Assembly: GCF_000702885.1 (NCBI RefSeq)
Contig: NZ_JNKO01000001.1
Location: 124,001-188,000, forward strand
DNA: 64,000 nucleotides
Direction of reading: 5' to 3'
Source of the DNA: Oribacterium sp. P6A1
GTDB lineage: Bacteria > Bacillota > Clostridia > Lachnospirales > Lachnospiraceae
The notes beneath the pieces were generated by a model, which was not told the DNA's origin, searched no databases, and saw only the letters and a list, made by a program, of their open reading frames with translations. Positions 32,497 to 41,186 of this stretch are shown here, piece by piece. The translations under genes and the position numbers were made by a program. Positions within the stretch are counted from its first letter, which is position 1. Each line of letters begins with the position of its first letter.

Positions 32497-33921
32497 TTAG
32501 TTAAATGTAATACTGTTAAGTATCTTATCTCCCATTGCCCCATCAGAGATATCCACTCTGACGATTCCTACGGAAATTGCCTTTCCATCAGATACTGTTC
32601 CAATGTACTCCGTCCACTCGTATCCGATGTTCTTGTATGTGCGGCCTTTCATCTTGATTCCGCCTATCTCTCTGTCATCGATTTCCTTATAGTTTTCAAA
32701 TTTATCTTTATAGAAATCAAATTTTTCGATTTCCTCTGCCATCTCAAATTTGATAAATCCGGCGCCAAATGCATCAGGATCTTCATTTTCGATGAGCTTC
32801 CATTTACCACTGGTCTCACTGGTGCTCCATCCGGAATCAGGCATCTGTAACTTGACATCCAGAGTTTTATCTGAGGAACCGAAAGGATGCAGGGTAAGAG
32901 TTGTATCCTTCATAGCAGCATTGGCCGCTGCTGCCTTTCCTGCTTCGGAAGCTTCTTCCTCAAGTACGGACAGATACTTTTCTTCCGCTTCCGATGACTT
33001 GAATCCACTGGAGTTAAATCCAGTGATCTTATAAACTCCGGGAGCTCCTGCAGGATCCTTCTCTCCGAAGTTCACATAAATAAAGTGATTCGGATCCTCT
33101 GAAGAAATCCACTTATAGTATCGGCGGTTCTGTTTCATATTCTCCACGTACTCTTCTTTATCAAACTCACCGTCTACACCAAAGTAAGCCACCAGATCCT
33201 CGTATGTGGTGTTAAAGATATCCTTGTTGATCTTATTCATCCAGACATAGCCCTTCTGAACCTCTTCTTCACTTATGATACCATCTCCATTGGGAACATC
33301 TGCGGAGGCTGATGTTTTCTTGTTATCATCCTTTTCAGACTCAGTTTCAGCCGCTGCCTCTGTAGTTTCTTCTGTATCCTTCTTATCCTTACTGTCATCC
33401 TTGCTGTCAGGTTTTGCTGCTGCAGGTGCCGCATCACCGCTTCTCTTCATGGTGTACTGAACACCGGCCATATCAAGGATAAGAGTGTCACCGTCCAATG
33501 TATAGGTATAGTCAGTTGTGCCGTAAACCTTTACACTGCCTTCTTTCCAGGTAATATCCAAAACAGTTGTGAAAAGACAAAGCTCTCCGGTTCCGTCATC
33601 TCTCAGATCAAGATAAGTATCTCCCATTCCTGCCTGAACCAGCATTTCATGAGTTACTGTATTTCCGTTTCCGGTATACTCATAGATTTCATAATGACCG
33701 ACATCTTTGGATGTTGTTTTTTCAGCCGCTTTTTCTTCCTTCTTTTCCTCTGCCTCTTTCTTTTCAGCTTTGGCTTCCTTTACGGCCGCGGCCTTCGTTT
33801 CAACCTTCTCTGTTTCCTTATGAGTTGTCTCCTGAGCACTTGCTTCCTTTGTTCCACCACATGCTATAAGAGCTGCCGATGTGGACAAAGCCAAAAGAAA
33901 CATTATCAGCTTACGTTTCAT
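32497..33921 (-). CDS. Large lipoprotein of unknown function
   Basis: 474 residues from ATG 33921, placed just after GGGAGGG. Signal peptide MKRKLIMFLLALSTSAALIAC with lipobox LIAC (Cys at 21). A long Lys/Glu/Ala-rich charged linker (about 25-75) precedes a small beta domain (VGHYEIYEYTGNGNTVTHEMLVQAGMGDTYLDLRDDGTGELCLF...DTLILDMAGVQYTMKR), as seen in other Lachnospiraceae lipoproteins. A second Asp/Lys/Glu-rich linker (about 170-215) leads to two further globular parts. I do not recognise a family for the rest. Anchored outside the membrane; role unknown. Confidence 0.75.
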   Translation of the reverse strand: MKRKLIMFLLALSTSAALIACGGTKEASAQETTHKETEKVETKAAAVKEAKAEKKEAEEKKEEKAAEKTTSKDVGHYEIYEYTGNGNTVTHEMLVQAGMGDTYLDLRDDGTGELCLFTTVLDITWKEGSVKVYGTTDYTYTLDGDTLILDMAGVQYTMKRSGDAAPAAAKPDSKDDSKDKKDTEETTEAAAETESEKDDNKKTSASADVPNGDGIISEEEVQKGYVWMNKINKDIFNTTYEDLVAYFGVDGEFDKEEYVENMKQNRRYYKWISSEDPNHFIYVNFGEKDPAGAPGVYKITGFNSSGFKSSEAEEKYLSVLEEEASEAGKAAAANAAMKDTTLTLHPFGSSDKTLDVKLQMPDSGWSTSETSGKWKLIENEDPDAFGAGFIKFEMAEEIEKFDFYKDKFENYKEIDDREIGGIKMKGRTYKNIGYEWTEYIGTVSDGKAISVGIVRVDISDGAMGDKILNSITFN

Positions 33922-33999
33922 TTTCCCTCCCATTAACACAAATAAAAGTCTGATCTTTTTTAACGGATCAATAGTGTATAGCTACATCTTAAATATCAG

Positions 34000-34031
34000 C
34001 AAAGGACAGCCTATATATAAGCTGCCCTTTG
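34000..34031 (-). terminator. Possible terminator after argD
   Basis: A hairpin of 6 plus 4 bp (34000-34005/34026-34031 and 34007-34010/34021-34024) lies about 100 bases beyond the argD stop; on the minus strand only GATATTTAAG follows, so the T run is poor. Confidence 0.4.
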
Positions 34032-34130
34032 ATATTCACATAACTTGCTACATATTTAAGCGTTTTTATACGTTGATTTTTACTGTTTATTTCTATGTAA
34101 GTGTGTTGGAAATATTTAATTTAGTTTATA

Positions 34131-35375
34131 TTAGGCTTTCATCTCATCCAGAACTGCAATGAGTCTTTCCTTCATCGCTTCCACATGCTCACGCTCAATA
34201 ACAAGAGGAGGAACAAAACGGATAGTGTTGTGTTCCGCTGAAATAAGTATAAGCTGCTGCTCAAGAAGTGCCTTGCTGACTATATCGGAAACCTTTACAT
34301 CAGCCGCAAATTCAAGTCCCTGAATAAGGCCCTTTCCTCTGTGATCCACTATAAGCTCGGGATACTTCTCCATTACTTCATCAAGAGCCTTAAAGAGATG
34401 TACACCCATCTCCTTTGCATGTCCCGGTATGTCCGCTTCCTTAAACACATCAAGTACCGCAGATGCCACAGCACATACAAAAGGATTTCCTCCGTAAGTG
34501 GAACCGTGATCTCCCGGCTTCATGGCATCTGAAGCCTTTCCGGAAGCGAGGAACGCACCAACAGGCACTCCGTTTCCGAGAGCCTTTGCCACAGTAAGCA
34601 CATCCGGCTTCACTCCGAACTCCTGCCATGCGAACATATATCCTGTACGTCCCATTCCGCACTGAATCTCATCAAAAATCAGAATGAGATCATTTTCATC
34701 GCATATCTTGCGTACGCCCTTCAGAAACTCTTCGGTTGCAGGATAGATTCCGCCTTCACCCTGGAAGGTCTCAAGGATTATGGCTCCGGTGTTCTCATTA
34801 ACAAGAGCCTTTACCGAATCAAGGTCATTGTATGTGGCGAACCTGACTCCTCCCACAAGCGGTTCAAAGGGTTCACGATAATGATCCTTTCCCGTTACGC
34901 TGAGAGCTCCCATGCTTCTTCCGTGGAATGAACCCTGCATTGCAATGATTTCACTGTTCTTCTTGCCCTTATTGTAGTTGTATCTGCGGGCTATCTTTAA
35001 TGCACCCTCTATGGCCTCGGTTCCTGAATTTGTAAAGAAAACCTTGTCCATCTGAGACAATGCTATGAGTTTTTCCGCGGCATCGATTGCAGGTTCGTTA
35101 TAAAAAAGATTCGATATATGAAGAAGTCCCTTATCGATCTGTGATTTCATTACCCGGTTCACAAGATCGTTTCCGTATCCGAGACCGCAGACAGAAATTC
35201 CGGCACCGAAATCAAGATACTTCTTGTCTCCCACGTCATAAATATAAACCCCATCTGCATGGTCAAAGACCACCGGGAACCTGTTGTAGGTTTTGTAAAA
35301 ATACTTCTCACCCTCTTTAAGAAGACGGTCATTTACAACATTACCCTTTACGATGGTATCATCCATAAAATTCAT
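34131..35375 (-). CDS. argD: Acetylornithine aminotransferase ArgD
   Basis: 414-residue class III PLP aminotransferase converting N-acetylglutamate semialdehyde to N-acetylornithine. Features are YLDFGAGISVCGLGYGN, FFTNSGTEAIEGALKIARRYN, GSFHGRSMGALSVTG, LILIFDEIQCGMGRTGYMFAWQEFGVKPDVLTVAKALGNGVPVGAF with the PLP lysine, and GDHGSTYGGNPFVCAVASAVLDV. Last gene of argJ-argB-argD, 12 bases after argB. GGAG precedes the ATG. Succinyl- or lysine-pathway versions look alike; the operon settles it. Confidence 0.95.
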   Translation of the reverse strand: MNFMDDTIVKGNVVNDRLLKEGEKYFYKTYNRFPVVFDHADGVYIYDVGDKKYLDFGAGISVCGLGYGNDLVNRVMKSQIDKGLLHISNLFYNEPAIDAAEKLIALSQMDKVFFTNSGTEAIEGALKIARRYNYNKGKKNSEIIAMQGSFHGRSMGALSVTGKDHYREPFEPLVGGVRFATYNDLDSVKALVNENTGAIILETFQGEGGIYPATEEFLKGVRKICDENDLILIFDEIQCGMGRTGYMFAWQEFGVKPDVLTVAKALGNGVPVGAFLASGKASDAMKPGDHGSTYGGNPFVCAVASAVLDVFKEADIPGHAKEMGVHLFKALDEVMEKYPELIVDHRGKGLIQGLEFAADVKVSDIVSKALLEQQLILISAEHNTIRFVPPLVIEREHVEAMKERLIAVLDEMKA

Positions 35376-35387
35376 TTAAGTCTCCTT

Positions 35388-36275
35388 TTAGTCAAAATGC
35401 TTATCTATCGACTTCTCGATCATAGTTCCGATACCCTTATTCGTGAATATCTCAAGCAAGAGACAATGGGGCACTCTTCCATCCAGAATATGTACCTGAT
35501 TTACGCCCTTCTTCATGGCATCTATGCAGTTCTGGAGCTTGGGAAGCATGCCTCCCCCAAGTACTCCTGAATCTATCATGGTCTGAGCTTCATCGAGATT
35601 CAAGGTATGAATAAGAGATTCCTTATCTTCAAAATCTCTGTACACACCTTCTACATCTGTAAGGTATGCCAGCTTTTCTGCATGCATTGAAGCCGCAATG
35701 GCGCAGGCTGCATCGTCTGCATTGACATTATAGGTCTGTCCGTGATCATCAAAACCCACAGGACAAATAATGGGTATGAAATCGTCATCCAAAAGGTCCT
35801 TAATAATGGTAGTGTCTACATCCACTACCTCCCCCACATAACCTATGTCCTGTCCCTTGCTGAACTTCTTCACACATTTAAGGAGATTTCCGTCCTTACC
35901 TGAAATACCAACTGCCTTTCCCCCCAGGTTGTTGATGAGCTGCACCAGAGACTTGTTCACTTTATTCAGAACCATCTCTGCTATCTCCATGGTATCCTCA
36001 TCGGTAACACGAAGCCCGTTTACAAATCTGGGTTCCATCCCCACCTTGCCTATCCATCTGGAAATCTCTTTTCCGCCTCCGTGGACAAGTATGGGCTTAA
36101 GACCAACCAGCTTAAGAAGGGATACATCCTGCATTACCTGCATCTTGAGATGCTCATCGGTCATGGCAGATCCGCCGTATTTTACGATAACCACTTTATT
36201 CTGGAATTTCTGAATATATGGCAGTGCCTCCACAAGGGTGGCCGCTTTATTCATTATTTCCTGTGAAATCTCCAT
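35388..36275 (-). CDS. argB: Acetylglutamate kinase ArgB
   Basis: 295 residues from the second of two consecutive ATGs (GGAGG is 6 bases before it; the first ATG at 36278 is only 3 away). Phosphorylates N-acetylglutamate. Motifs are [84 protein letters not shown] and [18 protein letters not shown], the last part of the nucleotide/arginine-responsive region. In many cyclic-pathway organisms this enzyme is inhibited by arginine. Confidence 0.96.
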   Translation of the reverse strand: MEISQEIMNKAATLVEALPYIQKFQNKVVIVKYGGSAMTDEHLKMQVMQDVSLLKLVGLKPILVHGGGKEISRWIGKVGMEPRFVNGLRVTDEDTMEIAEMVLNKVNKSLVQLINNLGGKAVGISGKDGNLLKCVKKFSKGQDIGYVGEVVDVDTTIIKDLLDDDFIPIICPVGFDDHGQTYNVNADDAACAIAASMHAEKLAYLTDVEGVYRDFEDKESLIHTLNLDEAQTMIDSGVLGGGMLPKLQNCIDAMKKGVNQVHILDGRVPHCLLLEIFTNKGIGTMIEKSIDKHFD

Positions 36276-36344
36276 CATATACCTCCAGGGTTCAAATCAT
36301 ATAAATGAGTATAAAAAACACTCCCCGCTATTCACTTATCCGTA

Positions 36345-37580
36345 TCAGGTACGGTATTCTGCGTTAATGTCTACATATTCATGAGTCAGGTCACAGCCCC
36401 ATGCCGTTGCCGTTTCTGATCCTTCATTCATTTCTATAAGAGCCGTAACTTCCTGATAAGAAAGAATCTCCAAAGCGAAATCCTCATCGAAATCAAGCGG
36501 TACTCCCTGCTTATAGAGGGCAATCTTTCCTATATCATTAACAAAATAAAGGTCCACCTTCTCAGGATCAAATTCCGCACCGGAGTAACCCATGGCACAG
36601 AGTATACGTCCCCAGTTTGCGTCCTTTCCGTAAATCGCAGCCTTGGTAAGTGTGGAGGATACAACAGCCCTTGCAAGAGTTCTTGCCTCTTCCTTGCTCT
36701 TTGCTCCGACAACCTTTGCTGTGAAAAGATGGGATGCACCTTCTCCGTCTGCAGCCATACGGGTGGCAAGTGTACTGTTCACCTGGTGAAGAGCTTCGCA
36801 GAATGTCTTGAAATCCTCATTTTCTTCGGTTATCTCTTCATTACCCGCTGTTCCATTGGAAAGAATAACACAGGTGTCGTTTGTGGAAGTGTCACCATCA
36901 ACGGATATCATATTGTAGGTATCTGTGATGTCGGCACTGAGAGCTTTCTGAAGCAATTCTTTTGAGATCGCCACATCGGTGGTCAGGAAGCAGAGCATGG
37001 TACACATACGAGGGTGGATCATGCCTGAACCCTTTGTCATTCCTCCCAAATGAACCTTCTTTCCGGAAAGCTCAAACTCAACTGCGAACTCCTTGTTCAC
37101 AGTATCAGTGGTCATAATGGCTTTACTTGCAAGAGTTGCATTCTCTTCTCCGTCTGAAAGCTTCAGCACCATCTCCGAAATCGCATCCTGCATCTTTTCT
37201 ACAGGAAGCTGCATTCCTATGACACCTGTGGAAGCAACAAGTACCGAATCTTCTGAAATTTCATTTCCAAACTGGTAGGCTACACTTCTTGCAAGCTGAA
37301 GACAGGCATCCAAGCCCTCCTTGCCTGTGCAGGCATTCGCGATTCCCGAGTTTACAACTACCGCATGTACATCATTACCTGAAGCAACAATTTTTTTATC
37401 CCACTGGACAGGAGCGGCCTTAACCACATTTGAAGTAAAGGTTCCTGCAACTTTACATGGCTCCTTGGAGAAAAGAAGGGCCATGTCCTCACGACCTTTT
37501 TTCCTGATTCCTGCAGCTGCGGATGCTGCCATAAATCCTGAAGCGGCACATACACCGCCATTAACTGAAATCATTCCCAT
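36345..37580 (-). CDS. argJ: Bifunctional ornithine acetyltransferase / N-acetylglutamate synthase ArgJ
   Basis: 411 residues. Transfers the acetyl group of N-acetylornithine to glutamate, recycling it. The self-cleavage site is visible as KGSGMIHPRMCTMLCFLTTDVAI: the usual KGSGMI-P-x-MATML consensus, with the cleavage Ala/Thr replaced by Cys/Thr (MCTML), so the nucleophilic Thr remains. VNSGIANACTG and DANWGRILCAMGYSGAEF also match. First gene of argJBD; argC is not adjacent. Whether it also makes acetylglutamate from acetyl-CoA is likely but not proved. Confidence 0.95.
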   Translation of the reverse strand: MGMISVNGGVCAASGFMAASAAAGIRKKGREDMALLFSKEPCKVAGTFTSNVVKAAPVQWDKKIVASGNDVHAVVVNSGIANACTGKEGLDACLQLARSVAYQFGNEISEDSVLVASTGVIGMQLPVEKMQDAISEMVLKLSDGEENATLASKAIMTTDTVNKEFAVEFELSGKKVHLGGMTKGSGMIHPRMCTMLCFLTTDVAISKELLQKALSADITDTYNMISVDGDTSTNDTCVILSNGTAGNEEITEENEDFKTFCEALHQVNSTLATRMAADGEGASHLFTAKVVGAKSKEEARTLARAVVSSTLTKAAIYGKDANWGRILCAMGYSGAEFDPEKVDLYFVNDIGKIALYKQGVPLDFDEDFALEILSYQEVTALIEMNEGSETATAWGCDLTHEYVDINAEYRT

Positions 37581-37913
37581 AACTCACCCTCTATATATTA
37601 CTGACAATTCAATATCTTAAAATCTACTTTAACACATTTCCTCAGGGAATATTAACATTAATTATTATTCATAAATTCACTGCATCAATATGCAAAAATT
37701 CTATGAAAATGTATAACTAAACATCTGTGTATACTCATAAAGTCTATCTTCCGCTTTGTGAAGGCACGCCCGGTTAAAGACTTATGACACTTATATCATA
37801 ATATGAATTCAGCTCTCCGGTTTACCGCGCCGAAGAGCCTCCTTCTATGAGCAAGCTTTTTCATGATGCTGCAGTAAGCCGCTTCATGAAAAAGATCTTA
37901 CCGGTTTAAATGA
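37581..37913. other. argJ upstream region with a dispersed repeat and hairpins
   Basis: No gene. 37769-37800 carries CCCGGT, six bases, then CTTATGACACTTATATCATA, matching 18098-18128. Two ARG-like AT-rich segments lie at about 37690-37725. Near the argG end, arms TTTTTCATGA and TCATGAAAAA (about 37857-37895) form a 10-bp hairpin that may end argG transcription, though without a clear T run. Confidence 0.45.
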
Positions 37914-39176
37914 TCACTTGTTGTTCTCAAGATTTTTCACTTCAAGCATCTTCATGGCACGTACCTTCTCCGGAAGTCCGAACAGGGTGATGAAACCGGA
38001 TGCATCATGATGATCGTAAAGATCACCTGTAGTGAAAGAAGCGAGAGATTCATTGTACAGTGAGTATGGTGATGTTGTTCCGGCCTTGATTACATTGCCC
38101 TTATAGAGCTTCATCTTAGTCACACCTGTAACATACTGCTGAGTTGACTTAACGAAAGCCTGAAGAGCTTCGCAGAGCGGATCGAACCACTTTCCTTCGT
38201 AAACCACCTGTGAGAACTTTGTATCTACCATCTGCTTGAATTCCATGGTCTGACGGTCAAGTATGAGTTCCTCAATCTGCTTATGTGCCTCCATAAGGAT
38301 GGTAAGTCCCGGAGTCTCATAAACGCCTCTGCTCTTCATACCTACTACACGGTTCTCAACTATATCGATGATACCGATTCCGTTCTCTCCTCCAAGCTTG
38401 TTCAGCTCGATGATGATTTCCTTTACGCTCATTTTCTTTCCGTTGAGTTCTACAGGGATACCCTTTTCCCACTTGATCTCCACTGCTGTCTCCTTGTCAG
38501 GTGCCTTCTCGGGAGAGTTTGAAAGTACAAGCATATGATCATAGTTAGGCTCCTGTGAAGGATCCTCAAGCTCTAATCCCTCATGGGAAATATGAACGAT
38601 GTTACGGTCACGGCTGTAAGAGTTGTCAGCAGAGAATGTAAGAGGAATTCCCTTTGACTTAATATAATTAAACTCATCTTCACGGGACTGGAAGGTCCAG
38701 ATATCTGTCATACGCCAAGGAGCGATGATATCGAGATCAGGTGCCAGTGCCTTGATGGAAAGCTCGAAACGTATCTGATCATTTCCCTTTCCTGTTGCAC
38801 CGTGGCAGATAGCCTTTGCCCCTTCCTTACGGGCGATCTCAACCAGCTTCTTCGCAATAGCCGGTCTTGCCATGGAAGTTCCCAGAAGATATTTATTTTC
38901 GTAAGTTGCATCCGCCTGAAGGCAAGGTACAACATAATTATCACAGAAATCATCGGTAATGTCTTCGATGTAGAGCTTTGAAGCTCCGGAAAGCTTTGCT
39001 CTCTCAGCAAGTCCGTCAAGTTCGTTTCCCTGTCCTACATCAACACAGCAGCAGATTACCTCATAGCCGAAGGTCTCTTTGAGCCATGGTACGATAGCTG
39101 TTGTATCAAGTCCGCCTGAATATGCGAGTACGACTTTCTCGCCCTGTGTGTTGTTCTTAGGTGTAAGATTGCTCAT
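37914..39176 (-). CDS. argG: Argininosuccinate synthase ArgG
   Basis: 420 residues from ATG 39176, preceded by GGAGAGTAATT; a longer frame to 39209 is less likely. Joins citrulline and aspartate with ATP. Motifs are VVLAYSGGLDTTAIVPWL (the PP-loop), CHGATGKGNDQIRFELSIKALAPD, APWRMTDIWTF, YSRDRNIVHISHEGLELEDP and GIGIIDIVENRVVGMKSRGVYETPG. Separately transcribed; its promoter overlaps candidate ArgR operators. argH lies next upstream but beyond a 518-base gap with its own terminator. Confidence 0.97.
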   Translation of the reverse strand: MSNLTPKNNTQGEKVVLAYSGGLDTTAIVPWLKETFGYEVICCCVDVGQGNELDGLAERAKLSGASKLYIEDITDDFCDNYVVPCLQADATYENKYLLGTSMARPAIAKKLVEIARKEGAKAICHGATGKGNDQIRFELSIKALAPDLDIIAPWRMTDIWTFQSREDEFNYIKSKGIPLTFSADNSYSRDRNIVHISHEGLELEDPSQEPNYDHMLVLSNSPEKAPDKETAVEIKWEKGIPVELNGKKMSVKEIIIELNKLGGENGIGIIDIVENRVVGMKSRGVYETPGLTILMEAHKQIEELILDRQTMEFKQMVDTKFSQVVYEGKWFDPLCEALQAFVKSTQQYVTGVTKMKLYKGNVIKAGTTSPYSLYNESLASFTTGDLYDHHDASGFITLFGLPEKVRAMKMLEVKNLENNK

Positions 39177-39312
39177 AATTACTCTCCTTTTCAAAAACTC
39201 TTTTTTCATACTGCGAAAGTACCGATCAAGATCTGAAGTGTGGTAAGTACTTCATACTTTCTGCATCAGTTCTTTAAACCGATGCTGTATGAAAGTTTTA
39301 TCTGATGTTTGG

Positions 39313-39341
39313 ATAATACGCTCTATCGAATAAAAATGCAA
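39313..39341 (-). promoter_or_regulatory. argG promoter
   Basis: On the minus strand TTGCAT (39336-39341), a 17-base spacer and TATTAT (39313-39318). About 130 bases of leader follow to the argG ATG. Confidence 0.7.
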
Positions 39342-39363
39342 GCTTTTTCTGTATAAAAATGCA
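39327..39363 (-). promoter_or_regulatory. Tandem ARG boxes (candidate ArgR operators)
   Basis: Two copies of a 14-base palindromic pattern, 23 bases apart: CGAATAAAAATGCA (39327-39340) and TGTATAAAAATGCA (39350-39363). The second fits TGnATwwwwATnCA, the ArgR/AhrC box, completely when read on the minus strand. The first covers the -35 element, so repression by arginine-bound ArgR is expected. Confidence 0.6.
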
Positions 39364-39456
39364 TATTTAGTCATTTTAGTTTGCATAAACTATCACATAA
39401 TGCATTTTTGGGGTATATTTATACATACGCTCCGGTGATATCTGTTATAACCCGGC

Positions 39457-39629
39457 TAACGCAGAATCTCCCATGTTCTTTTGTGCAAGCACAACGCCCA
39501 TGGATGCACTTGACGGCTTTATCAACCGCGCAGGGTAAACCCTGCGCGATTCCGCGTTGGCCGTCAAATGTACCCATGGTCTTTTGTGCAAGCACAACGC
39601 CCATGGGTACACTTGACGGCTTTATCGCG
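39457..39629. repeat. Compound palindromic repeat element, two units
   Basis: Two related units (about 39457-39523 and 39548-39629) are joined by a 9-bp hairpin (39527-39548). Each unit ends with TTGACGGCTTTATC and has the apex TTTTGTGCAAGCACAAC. Unit 2 starts with GATTCCGCGTTGGCCGTCAA and folds into one long imperfect hairpin (39558-39620). The same architecture occurs at 59962-60100 and, in part, at 63828-63874. Confidence 0.85.
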
Positions 39630-39658
39630 AAAAAAAACGGGACAGCAAAGCTGTCCCG
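39630..39658 (-). terminator. Intrinsic terminator of argH
   Basis: A perfect 9-bp stem (39638-39646 with 39650-39658), a three-base loop, and eight T on the minus strand (39630-39637 as A). It abuts the palindromic repeat. Confidence 0.93.
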
Positions 39659-39694
39659 CAGAAAATCTTATTCTATTTCACCACGACAGGAACG

Positions 39695-41026
39695 TTAAAG
39701 CATCTCTCCCGGTGCACCCTTTGTCTTACGGTTTCTGACACAGGTGTCAAGGGAAATAGCCTCATATATGTCTTCGTCTATCTTGTCACATATCTCACGA
39801 TATTCCTGAACTGTAAGGTCATCCAATGCGCACTTTTTCTTTTCACAGAGAAGTACAAGCTCTCCGACTATGCCATGGGCTGTACGGAATGGAACACCCT
39901 TACGTACAAGATAGTCGGCAACATCTGTAGCATTGGTAAATCCCCGCTTTGCCGAATCTTCCATACGAGGCTTGTTCCATGTCATGGTACTGAGCATACC
40001 GTTCATGAGTATAACCGAATTTGTCACTGTATCCATGGCATCAAAAGCCATCTCCTTGTCCTCCTGCATATCCTTGTTATACGCAAGGGGAAGTCCCTTC
40101 ATAGTCACCATAAGACTCTGGAGAGCTCCGTAAACACGTCCTGTCTTGCCGCGGATAAGCTCTGCTATATCCGGATTCTTCTTCTGGGGCATGATACTTG
40201 AGCCTGTGGAATATGCATCCGAGATTCTGACAAACTGATACTCATTGGAATTCCAGATTATTATCTCCTCGCTGAGACGGCTCAGGTGCATCTGTATGGT
40301 GGAAAGATCAAATAAATACTCAAGAAGATAGTCTCTGTCCGAAACCGAATCCATGGAATTGTCTGTCGGCTTTCTGAACAAAAGCTCCTTTGCGGTAAAA
40401 TCTCTGTCCAGAGGATATGTGGTTCCAGCAAATGCTCCCGCTCCTAAAGGACATTCATTGAGACGGTCTCTTGTGTCACTGAGACGTCCGAGATCTCTCA
40501 GGAACATCTCCTTATAAGCCCCCATATGATGGGCAAGAGTAGTTGGCTGAGCCTTCTGAAGATGAGTAAATCCCGGCATGAAGGTATCTTTGTTCTCATT
40601 AATGATCTTTTCAAAAGTATCTACCAGCTTTTGAAGTTCTTTCATCATGCCGTCGATGTTATCTCTTGTATACATCTTCATATCGAGAGCAACCTGATCA
40701 TTACGGCTTCTTCCCGTGTGGAGACGCTTTCCGGCCTCTCCTATACGCTGTGTAAGTTCAGCTTCTATGAAGCTGTGAATATCCTCTGCATCACCGCCTA
40801 TCAGAAGCTTTCCTTCCTCGATATCCCGGAGAATGCCCTGAAGCCCGTTTACGATTTCTTCCGAATCCTCCATAGAAATGATTCCCTGTTTTCCCAGCAT
40901 CTTTGCATGGGCTACAGAACCGTTTATGTCCTGCCTGTACATACGCTTATCAAAGCTGAGGGATTCATTAAATGCCTCTGTTAATGCATCCTCCGCTTCT
41001 GTAAATCTGCCGCCCCAAAGCTTCAT
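39695..41026 (-). CDS. argH: Argininosuccinate lyase ArgH
   Basis: 443 residues. Cleaves argininosuccinate to arginine and fumarate. Motifs are WGGRFTEAEDALTEAFNES at the start, DIHSFIEAELTQRIGEAGKRLHTGRSRNDQVALDMKMY, GFTHLQKAQPTTLAHHMGAY (catalytic His region) and the signature GSSIMPQKKNPDIAELIRGKTGRVYG. GGAGGG precedes the ATG. About 20 residues shorter at the C-terminus than some homologues but complete. Own transcript, ended by the terminator at 39630-39658. Confidence 0.97.
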   Translation of the reverse strand: MKLWGGRFTEAEDALTEAFNESLSFDKRMYRQDINGSVAHAKMLGKQGIISMEDSEEIVNGLQGILRDIEEGKLLIGGDAEDIHSFIEAELTQRIGEAGKRLHTGRSRNDQVALDMKMYTRDNIDGMMKELQKLVDTFEKIINENKDTFMPGFTHLQKAQPTTLAHHMGAYKEMFLRDLGRLSDTRDRLNECPLGAGAFAGTTYPLDRDFTAKELLFRKPTDNSMDSVSDRDYLLEYLFDLSTIQMHLSRLSEEIIIWNSNEYQFVRISDAYSTGSSIMPQKKNPDIAELIRGKTGRVYGALQSLMVTMKGLPLAYNKDMQEDKEMAFDAMDTVTNSVILMNGMLSTMTWNKPRMEDSAKRGFTNATDVADYLVRKGVPFRTAHGIVGELVLLCEKKKCALDDLTVQEYREICDKIDEDIYEAISLDTCVRNRKTKGAPGEML

Positions 41027-41120
41027 ACAAAACCCTCCAAATTATTATTCATGGCAGGATATAATCAAATCTCCTGCTCTGCCCTTAGTTATCCTATATA
41101 TTACCGGTATTTTACTGCAA

Positions 41121-41160
41121 TAAAAACCCAGTCTATAGATAACCATACTACAGACCGGGT
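41121..41160 (-). terminator. Terminator of the GtrA-YfhO transcript
   Basis: A 13-base imperfect stem (41126-41138 with 41148-41160) is followed on the minus strand by T (41122-41126 as A), 27 bases after the YfhO stop. Confidence 0.8.
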
Positions 41161-41186
41161 CCAATGTTAAATAATAAAAATGAATA

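Noticed and set aside
39457-39629. CRISPR array or phage attachment site
   Set aside because: Units are few, palindromic along their whole length and not separated by uniform spacers; no cas or integrase gene is present.
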